A stretch of 5,048 nt of DNA from Patescibacteria group bacterium UBA6130 (lineage in GTDB: Bacteria > Patescibacteriota > Microgenomatia > UBA12405 > UBA6130), in assembly GCA_002428285.1 (NCBI GenBank), contig DIVO01000029.1, forward strand, positions 1 through 5,048. Direction: 5' to 3'. The notes beneath the pieces are model-generated. The model was not told where the DNA came from and made no database searches. It was given only the letters and a program-made list of their open reading frames with translations. A program made the position numbers and the translations under genes. Of this stretch, positions 1-5,048 are shown one piece after another; positions within the stretch are counted from its first letter, which is position 1, and every line of letters begins with the position of its first letter.

Positions 1-419
1 TATCTAGCAAAGTAAACAACTGATTCGATTTCCTTTTGGGGAACTCTTAATAATAACGATAATGGAGAAGGAATATTCTTCAAAAACCAAATATGAACAG
101 AAGGAACCGCCAATTCGATATGTCCCATTCTTTCTCTTCTGACACTAGAAAAGGTAACCTCGACACCGCATTTATCACAAATAACATTTTTAAACCTAAT
201 ACCTTTATATTTTCCGCAATAACACTCAAGGTCTTTTGTAGGTCCAAATATTCTTTCGCAGAATAATCCATCCTTTTCTGGTCTCCAAGTTCTATAGTTG
301 ATTGTCTCGGGTTTTGTAACTTCTCCATAAGACCAGGTTTTAATCTGCTCAGGGGAAGCCAGCTTGATTCTTAAGCCTTTAAAATCAACAATTCCTTTAT
401 CAAAAAAATCCTTCTTCAT
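1..419 (-). CDS. rpoC: DNA-directed RNA polymerase subunit beta' (RpoC), N-terminal 139 residues, cut by window edge
   Basis: This is the start of the largest catalytic subunit of RNA polymerase. Only the N-terminal clamp part is present; the active-site aspartates lie beyond the window. The reading frame, translated by hand, begins MKKDFFDKGIVDFKGLRIKL and contains the family blocks LASPEQIKTWSYGEV, KPETINYRTWRPEKDGLFC and ERIFGPTKD. The clamp zinc site is complete: Cys66-x-Cys68 (ECYCGKYKG) and Cys81-x2-Cys84 (ICDKCGVEV). It is followed by RRERMGHIELAVP and HIWFLKNIPS, both diagnostic of beta'. The ATG at 419-417 is chosen because it overlaps the rpoB TGA (ATGA) and has GAGGAG 8 nt upstream; the N-terminus also lines up with known RpoC starts. 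It is co-transcribed and probably translationally coupled with rpoB. The gene runs off the left edge, so its C-terminus is not visible. Confidence 0.98.
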   Translation of the reverse strand, partial: MKKDFFDKGIVDFKGLRIKLASPEQIKTWSYGEVTKPETINYRTWRPEKDGLFCERIFGPTKDLECYCGKYKGIRFKNVICDKCGVEVTFSSVRRERMGHIELAVPSVHIWFLKNIPSPLSLLLRVPQKEIESVVYFAR

Positions 420-3400
420 TCGTCTTTCTCCTCACTATTAACTTCTTTAACCTCTTTCTTATCTTCAACGATTACACCCGTTGGCGAAACTTCGAGGGCA
501 AGACCTGCCAACTCTCTAATAAGCACTCTGAACGATTCAGGCAAAGTTGATTGAGGAATATCCTGACCTTTAATTATGGCCTGGAAAGCTCTAGTTCTTC
601 CTTCGGTATCATCAGATTTAATTGTCAACATCTCCTGAAGTGTATAGGCTGCCCTATGAGATTCAAGTGCCCAAACTTCCATCTCTCCAAACCTCTGTCC
701 TCCCATTCTGGCTTTTCCTCCCAATGGCTGTTGTGTCACCAAAGAATAAGGACCAGTTGATCTAGCATGAATTTTATCGTCAACCATATGGTGAAGCTTA
801 TTGATATAAGCAATACCAATGGTAACATCCTGATCAAAAGCCTCTCCTGTTCTTCCATCATATAATGGCATCTTACCAGTTACAGGCAAACCAGCTTTTC
901 CAAGCAAGTTAGAAATTACCTCTTCTGGAGGCTCTTTAAAATTAGGAACAGCATAATTTTCATTTAATTTTTTACCAGCAATACCTAAATGAGCTTCCAA
1001 AATTTGACCTAAATTCATTCTCGAAATTACTGAAAGCGGAGAAATCACTATATCAACCGGAGTACCGTCTTGGGTATAAGGCATATCATGTGAAGGAAGC
1101 ACTCTGGCAATAACTCCCTTATTTCCGTGTCTTCCGGCAATTTTGTCTCCTTCTTTTATTTTTCTTAATTGAGCAACCGTAACCTTAACCACCCTATTTA
1201 CCCCAGCATCCAGCTCATCACCCTCTTCTCTGTCCAAACTTCTAACTCCAATCACTATTCCTCCCTCCCCATGAGGCACTCTTAAGGATGTGTCCTTAAC
1301 CTCTTTAGCTTTTTCTCCGAAAATTGCCCTTAACAATCTCTCCTCAGCAGTTAACTCCTTTTGCCCTTTGGGCTCTACTTTTCCTACCAAAATATCATTT
1401 GGACCAACTTCGGCTCCAATCATAATTGTTCCATCTTCTGTAAGTCTGGCAAGATCGGTTTCACTTACTCCAGGGATATCTCTGGTAAGTTCTTCTGGAC
1501 CTAATTTTGTATCAACCACCTGAGCTTCATATTCATTTATCTTGATCGATGTTAACTCATCATCTTTGACAAGCCTATCAGACACAACAACTGCATCTTC
1601 GTAACCAAAACCTTCTATACAGGCATAGGCTATTAGTAAATTCTTACCCAGAGCCATTTCGCCATTAATAATTGAGGGACCATTAGTAATAACTTGTCCT
1701 TTTTTAATCCTATCTCCAACAGTTACTATTGGAGTCTGGTTATAACTGGTCCCATTTGGACTGGTAATCTGATATTTGAAAAGTTTGTATATATGATTAT
1801 CTTTTTTAACCTCAAACTGATCTTCGTTATCAATATTTTCTTTTTTATCCGGCTTAATAATAATATTCTTCGAATCTGCAAAGGTTACAACTCCTGAAGC
1901 CTTAGCCTTAATAACTCTTTCCATGGCTTGAGCCGTAACTGCTTCCATGCCAGTTCCAACTATAGGAGCTTCTGGCTTAACCAAAGGAACAGCCTGACAT
2001 TGCATGTTTGATCCCATTAAAGCTCTATTTGCCTCATCGTGAGATACAAATGGAATTAAAGCTCCTGATGCTCCCATTATTTGTTGACTGGAATAGTCAA
2101 TAAACTGGATTTTTTCGGCGGGTACTTCAATAAATTCACCTTGATAACGAGCAGGTACTGTTTTATCGGTTATATGGCCTTTTTTATCTTGTTTTACACC
2201 TGAATGAGAAATATAATAATCCATTTCATCATCTGCTTGAAGATAAACCACTTCGTCTGTAACTTTAGGAAGTTCTTTACCGTTCTTTTTCTCTAAAACT
2301 ACTTTTTTATATGGAGCTTCTAAAAATCCATATTTATTAACTCTGGTAAAAAGGGCTAAGTAATTCACTAAACCGATATTCATTCCCTCTGGAGATCTGA
2401 TAGGATCAATTCTGCCATATTGAGAAGAATGAATGTCCCTTATCGAAAAAGTTGCTCTTTCTCGTGTAATTCCTTCTGGACCGGTTACGGTAATTTTTCT
2501 TAGCAGATCTAGTTCAGACAATGGATTCGTTTGATCCAAAATTGAAGAAAGCTGGTTTGTTTTGAAAAAAGAATTTATAGAATTAACTAAAGCCTGTGCA
2601 TTAACCATAGTTGAAGGCTTCGGATCTTCCTTAACACTTATTAAACTCATTCTTTCTTTAACTGCTCTTTCGAATCTTGATAAAGATCTTCTCAGTATCG
2701 ATTGAGCTACTATCTCTCCAACTCCTCTTAATCTTCGATTACCCAAGTGATCAATGTCATCAAGTCTTTTTTCCTCTCCGGAATAGAGCTTAATTAAATA
2801 TCTCAAAGTCTCAACAATATCTTTTCTGGATAAAACCCAGTTTTCCTTCTTTTCTTCATTTGATTCTAAACCCAATCTTTTATTAATTTTATATCTGCCA
2901 ACAGAACCTACGTTATAGGTCTTATTATCAAAAAACAAGCTATTGAATAGACTTTGAGCATTTTCTATAACCAAAGGTTCACCTGGTCGCATTCGGCGAT
3001 AGAATTCCAATAAGGCTTCATGAGAAGTTCTGGTATTGTCAGCATCTAAAGTAGGTTTAATAAGAGGAGAAAGCTCCTTAATTATTCTGTCATCTCCTTC
3101 TAAACCTAAAGCTTTTAAAATGATTGTTGCAGGAAATTTTCTCCTTCTGTCAATTCTGGCATGGATAATTCCTTTACCTCCAAGCAAAAATTCCAACCAA
3201 GATCCATGTACGGGTCTGATTTCGGCTTTAAACATATCTTTGCGTGATACTGGATCTGTTTCCGAAACAAAATAAACTCCGGGAGATCTAATGAGTTGAT
3301 TATTCACACATCTTTCAATTCCAGATACGATAAAGGTACCAACATTGGTCATATAAGGAAAACTCATCAAAAAGACTTCTTCGATCTTTTCCTTTCCTGT

Positions 3401-3691
3401 TCTTTTATTTAAAAGGCGGGCTGTTACTTTTACAGATCCAGCATATGTCAACACCTTTTCCTTAGCATAAGCAGGAGAAATTTTGGGAGGTTCTAATTTT
3501 ACATCCTCAAGATATAGAGCCCAGTTTTTTTCAGTATAGTCACGAATTGGTGAAATGTCCTTAAATAAATTTGGAAGTTGATTTTCGATAAAGTCCTCCC
3601 AAGCCTGTTTCTGAATTGCAATTAAATCTTCGCTCAATGGCAAAATTGGTTTATCGCCTAAAAATTTTCTTTGCTTGGTTATATTGGCCAT
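416..3691 (-). CDS. rpoB: DNA-directed RNA polymerase subunit beta (RpoB), complete
   Basis: This is the second-largest subunit of core RNA polymerase, which builds the catalytic cleft with beta'. It has 1091 residues and is short because the large lineage-specific inserts of the E. coli protein are absent. Blocks in order: protrusion and lobe (about 20-375, with NNQLIRSPGVYF at 130-141 and IDRRRKFPATIILKALG at 180-196), fork/rifampicin region (about 376-450, LDQTNPLSEL, TGPEGITRERATF, SPEGMNIGL), external domain (about 455-545), then the hybrid-binding part with ALMGSNMQCQAVPL (557-570), GYEDAVVVSDRL (696-707), GDKIAGRHGNKGV (848-860), GTPVDIVISPL (876-886) and SRMNLGQILEAHLG (890-903). Lys850 and Lys858 match catalytic-centre lysines 1065 and 1073 of E. 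coli. The C-terminal clamp block has GGQRFGEMEVWALE and YTLQEMLTIKSDD. The protein ends in a charged tail. The ATG start fits the family N-terminus, but no Shine-Dalgarno sequence precedes it. Several rifampicin contact residues are substituted (see findings). Confidence 0.99.
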   Translation of the reverse strand: MANITKQRKFLGDKPILPLSEDLIAIQKQAWEDFIENQLPNLFKDISPIRDYTEKNWALYLEDVKLEPPKISPAYAKEKVLTYAGSVKVTARLLNKRTGKEKIEEVFLMSFPYMTNVGTFIVSGIERCVNNQLIRSPGVYFVSETDPVSRKDMFKAEIRPVHGSWLEFLLGGKGIIHARIDRRRKFPATIILKALGLEGDDRIIKELSPLIKPTLDADNTRTSHEALLEFYRRMRPGEPLVIENAQSLFNSLFFDNKTYNVGSVGRYKINKRLGLESNEEKKENWVLSRKDIVETLRYLIKLYSGEEKRLDDIDHLGNRRLRGVGEIVAQSILRRSLSRFERAVKERMSLISVKEDPKPSTMVNAQALVNSINSFFKTNQLSSILDQTNPLSELDLLRKITVTGPEGITRERATFSIRDIHSSQYGRIDPIRSPEGMNIGLVNYLALFTRVNKYGFLEAPYKKVVLEKKNGKELPKVTDEVVYLQADDEMDYYISHSGVKQDKKGHITDKTVPARYQGEFIEVPAEKIQFIDYSSQQIMGASGALIPFVSHDEANRALMGSNMQCQAVPLVKPEAPIVGTGMEAVTAQAMERVIKAKASGVVTFADSKNIIIKPDKKENIDNEDQFEVKKDNHIYKLFKYQITSPNGTSYNQTPIVTVGDRIKKGQVITNGPSIINGEMALGKNLLIAYACIEGFGYEDAVVVSDRLVKDDELTSIKINEYEAQVVDTKLGPEELTRDIPGVSETDLARLTEDGTIMIGAEVGPNDILVGKVEPKGQKELTAEERLLRAIFGEKAKEVKDTSLRVPHGEGGIVIGVRSLDREEGDELDAGVNRVVKVTVAQLRKIKEGDKIAGRHGNKGVIARVLPSHDMPYTQDGTPVDIVISPLSVISRMNLGQILEAHLGIAGKKLNENYAVPNFKEPPEEVISNLLGKAGLPVTGKMPLYDGRTGEAFDQDVTIGIAYINKLHHMVDDKIHARSTGPYSLVTQQPLGGKARMGGQRFGEMEVWALESHRAAYTLQEMLTIKSDDTEGRTRAFQAIIKGQDIPQSTLPESFRVLIRELAGLALEVSPTGVIVEDKKEVKEVNSEEKDE
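428..433 (-). promoter_or_regulatory. Ribosome binding site of rpoC inside rpoB
   Basis: GAGGAG on the minus strand lies 8 nt before the rpoC ATG and also encodes Glu1087-Glu1088 of RpoB. It supports the chosen rpoC start. Together with the 4-nt ATGA overlap it suggests that ribosomes finishing rpoB restart on rpoC, keeping the two subunits in balance. The coupling is inferred from the layout. Confidence 0.75.
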
Positions 3692-3709
3692 AATTTATTT
3701 AATCGGAGA

Positions 3710-3741
3710 TTAGCTAAACCTTCTGTTTAAAGTTCAGCTAA
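3710..3741 (-). promoter_or_regulatory. Stem-loop in the rpoB 5' untranslated region
   Basis: On the minus strand TTAGCTGAAC (3741-3732) pairs with GTTTAGCTAA (3719-3710). This gives a 10-bp stem with one G-U wobble and a 12-nt loop. It ends 18 nt before the rpoB ATG and lies well downstream of the predicted start site, so it should be in the mRNA leader. No U-run follows it, so it is not an intrinsic terminator. It may be a protein-binding or processing site, an mRNA-stabilising element, or a chance fold in AT-rich sequence. As DNA it could equally be an operator-like inverted repeat. Confidence 0.45.
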
Positions 3742-3781
3742 AAAAATATTTATTAATAATAAACAAAATGATTTTAACCGC

Positions 3782-3805
3782 AAAAAGAGAGCGGCAAACC
3801 GCTCT
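3782..3805 (-). terminator. Intrinsic-terminator-like hairpin between mltG and rpoB, possible attenuator
   Basis: On the minus strand AGAGCGG, loop TTTG, CCGCTCT form a perfect 7-bp GC-rich stem (3805-3799 with 3794-3788). It is followed by C and then TTTTT (3786-3782). The U-run is short and ends in GCGG, so termination may be partial. On the plus strand only CTTTAA follows the stem, so minus-strand use is favoured. It would end mltG transcripts, but it also lies downstream of the consensus promoter at 3833-3861, so rpoBC transcripts must read through it. It therefore probably acts as a partial terminator or attenuator. Confidence 0.65.
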
Positions 3806-3832
3806 TTAACTGTTGGCACAAACTGATTTGGT

Positions 3833-3861
3833 ATTATAACCAACTTAAACCCGACTGTCAA
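3833..3861 (-). promoter_or_regulatory. Perfect-consensus vegetative (sigma70/SigA-type) promoter for rpoBC
   Basis: On the minus strand the -35 box is TTGACA (3861-3856), the spacer is exactly 17 nt, and the -10 box is TATAAT (3838-3833). All 12 consensus positions match at the optimal spacing. It lies between the mltG stop and rpoB. Transcription would start at about 3824-3828, giving a leader of roughly 135 nt before the rpoB ATG. The leader would contain both hairpins annotated here. There is no TG extension of the -10 box. The -10 box is flanked by TTGGT and ACCAA, which form an inverted repeat. Confidence 0.88.
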
Positions 3862-3882
3862 GAGATCAATTCTGGTTAAATA

Positions 3883-4860
3883 TTATTGTAAATAGTTCCG
3901 AATATTTGCCTCATGCTCCTCAAGAGTTTTGGCAAAATACATGGATTCGCCTTTAGCATCAGAAATATAATACCAATAGTCACTGGGTTGGTAGTTTATT
4001 ACCGATTCAATTGAAGACAAAGACGGGTTACAGATTGGTCCGGGCGGAAGACCTAAATTAAGATAGGTATTGTATGGATTTGCCATCTTTAAGTCTGCTG
4101 GCAAAACCCTTGGCCACCAATCATCCTGCCATCCTTCTAGTTCATATTGGAGACTAGCTTTATAATATTGAGAGGTAGCATCAACCTGTAAAGGCCAATC
4201 CTCATTAAGTCTTTTTACTAAAATCCCAGCGACAATTTTTCTATCTTGACTGGTTTTTGCTTCTCTTTCCACAATTGAAGCCAAAATTAAAATCTCCTCC
4301 TGGGAAAATCCGTCAACTTCTTTGGGTAAATCGGAAATTTTCTTAGCAAAGTTTTCTAACAACAATTCCAGAATGTCCTCGTTGTTAAAATAAGGAGGAA
4401 TAAGATAACTGTCAGGAAACAATCTGCCTTCATAATTTTTGGACAAACTAACAAATTCTTCCCTAGATAAGCCAAATTCATCATCAAGGACCTGGGCTAT
4501 CTGCTCCACTCTCATACCTTCTATCACAGTCAACCAGGTATCTCTTTTACCTTTTCTTAGTATATCTAATATTTCTTCGACATTTAACGATGACGATAAC
4601 TCAAATCTTCCAGCTTGTATATTTTGGGTTTCACTATGTAAATAAACAAAAATCTTAAAAATGTTTTCGTTTTTTATCAGTCCTTGAGTTTCCAAACGCT
4701 TAGCTACTGTTGACACGCCCTCACCCTTATTGATGATAAAAGTGGTTTTGTTCTCGTTGGTCGAAACTGGCCTTAAATTATATAGGTAATAGCCATAAGA
4801 TCCAACAATTACCGCTATCAACAAGATAAGAAATATCAGAAAAATCCTAGCATATTTCAT
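3883..4860 (-). CDS. mltG: Endolytic peptidoglycan transglycosylase MltG (YceG family)
   Basis: MltG is a membrane-anchored lytic transglycosylase that cuts nascent glycan strands between MurNAc and GlcNAc near the membrane and is thought to set glycan length by ending elongation. The protein has 325 residues, close to the family norm of about 340. A single N-terminal membrane segment (about 6-28, IFLIFLILLIAVIVGSYGYY) serves as an anchor, with the rest outside. A LysM-like subdomain follows (about 41-62, FIINKGEGVSTVAKRL), then a middle region with VIEGMRVEQIAQVL (112-125). The catalytic block is ILASIVEREA (191-200), where Glu198 corresponds to the catalytic Glu of E. coli MltG. QVDATSQY (225-232) and PYNTYLNLGLPPGPICNPS (262-280) complete the YceG signature. 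The ATG lies 7 nt after the upstream gene; only a weak purine-rich stretch (GAAGAAG) precedes it. It is likely co-transcribed with the upstream gene and ended by the hairpin at 3782-3805. Confidence 0.96.
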   Translation of the reverse strand: MKYARIFLIFLILLIAVIVGSYGYYLYNLRPVSTNENKTTFIINKGEGVSTVAKRLETQGLIKNENIFKIFVYLHSETQNIQAGRFELSSSLNVEEILDILRKGKRDTWLTVIEGMRVEQIAQVLDDEFGLSREEFVSLSKNYEGRLFPDSYLIPPYFNNEDILELLLENFAKKISDLPKEVDGFSQEEILILASIVEREAKTSQDRKIVAGILVKRLNEDWPLQVDATSQYYKASLQYELEGWQDDWWPRVLPADLKMANPYNTYLNLGLPPGPICNPSLSSIESVINYQPSDYWYYISDAKGESMYFAKTLEEHEANIRNYLQ

Positions 4861-4867
4861 AACTAAA

Positions 4868-5048
4868 TTACACTTCTTCGAATAAAGCTCTTCTGTAGCT
4901 TTTATTTTTGAGATTATGAATATAAATTCTTCCGCATTTGCATGTTATCTGCATAGCTTGATCACCTTTTGTTTCTTTCTTTCCCTGAGAAAGCGGTGTA
5001 GAACAGCCTACGCATCTACCTTGTGATAATAACCAGGCCTGAATAGGA
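4868..5048 (-). CDS. Unrecognised Cys-rich, zinc-ribbon-like protein, C-terminal 59 residues
   Basis: An open frame enters from the right edge and ends with TAA at 4870-4868, 7 nt before the mltG ATG. The visible part is 59 residues. It contains CVGC (C-x2-C, visible residues 12-15) and, 20 residues later, CKCG (C-x-C, 36-38). It ends in a basic stretch and LFEEV. Four cysteines in two knuckle-like pairs suggest a zinc ribbon, so the protein may bind zinc; this is inferred from spacing only. I do not recognise the family. The tight spacing and shared strand imply an operon with mltG. The start lies outside the window. The other two frames here lack a comparable reading: the frame starting at 5048 hits a stop after ten codons. 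Confidence 0.75.
   Translation of the reverse strand, partial: PIQAWLLSQGRCVGCSTPLSQGKKETKGDQAMQITCKCGRIYIHNLKNKSYRRALFEEV

Noticed and set aside
80..328. 82-codon minus-strand open frame
   Set aside because: It lies in a different frame inside the well-supported rpoC N-terminus and has no family features.
416..418. TGA as a recoded sense codon (glycine or tryptophan)
   Set aside because: The TGA ending rpoB overlaps the start of rpoC in another frame, RpoB is complete at that point, and tryptophan is encoded by TGG in the genes read here.
551..1897. Several plus-strand open frames of 67-79 codons opposite rpoB (551-760, 1290-1523, 1694-1897)
   Set aside because: They are antisense to highly conserved RpoB codons, have no recognisable protein features, and I see no promoter or ribosome binding site for them.
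3036..3275. 79-codon plus-strand open frame opposite the rpoB lobe region
   Set aside because: It is an antisense shadow of conserved RpoB sequence and shows no independent support.
3756..3783. A second promoter-like pair for rpoB, TTGCGG-N16-TATTAT, overlapping the terminator-like hairpin tail
   Set aside because: The -35 box matches only three of six positions, and -10-like hexamers are common in this AT-rich stretch. The perfect-consensus promoter at 3833-3861 is a far better candidate.
3788..3807. The GC-rich hairpin read as a plus-strand terminator
   Set aside because: There is no plus-strand gene to terminate and the plus-strand tail is only CTTTAA. The minus-strand tail has U5.
4439..4645. 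68-codon plus-strand open frame opposite mltG
   Set aside because: It is antisense to the middle of mltG, with no domain or initiation signals.

Overview
The window is an AT-rich stretch of a bacterial genome with every recognisable gene on the minus strand. In transcription order (right to left) it holds the 3' end of an unrecognised Cys-rich, zinc-ribbon-like gene (4868-5048), mltG (3883-4860), a 191-bp intergenic region, a complete rpoB (416-3691) and the first 139 codons of rpoC (1-419). The longer plus-strand open frames are antisense shadows of these genes.

Several traits suggest a reduced-genome lineage, most likely Candidate Phyla Radiation/Patescibacteria. This placement is inferred and not proven by any one marker. 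RpoB is short (1091 residues, against about 1340 in E. coli and 1190 in B. subtilis). rpoBC sits directly behind mltG instead of behind the ribosomal protein genes rplJ-rplL. Several residues around the fork/rifampicin region depart from the E. coli type. No in-frame TGA occurs inside the genes, and the TGA ending rpoB is followed at once by rpoC, so TGA is a true stop and recoded lineages such as Gracilibacteria are unlikely.

The zinc-ribbon-like gene and mltG are 7 nt apart and look co-transcribed. The intergenic region 3692-3882 is the most informative part of the window. Starting 21 nt after the mltG stop there is a perfect-consensus vegetative promoter (TTGACA, 17-nt spacer, TATAAT) aimed at rpoBC. 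Its -10 box lies between the arms of an inverted repeat. About 20 nt after the predicted start comes a GC-rich hairpin with a U5 run (terminator-like), then an AT-rich stretch, then a second 10-bp stem-loop ending 18 nt before the rpoB ATG. This arrangement could form an attenuator-type leader in which mltG and rpoBC transcripts both meet a partial terminator before rpoB.

rpoB and rpoC overlap by 4 nt (ATGA). rpoC has a good Shine-Dalgarno sequence inside the rpoB 3' end, whereas rpoB itself has none that I can see. The RpoB rifampicin pocket differs from E. coli at several contact positions, so intrinsic rifampicin insensitivity is predicted.
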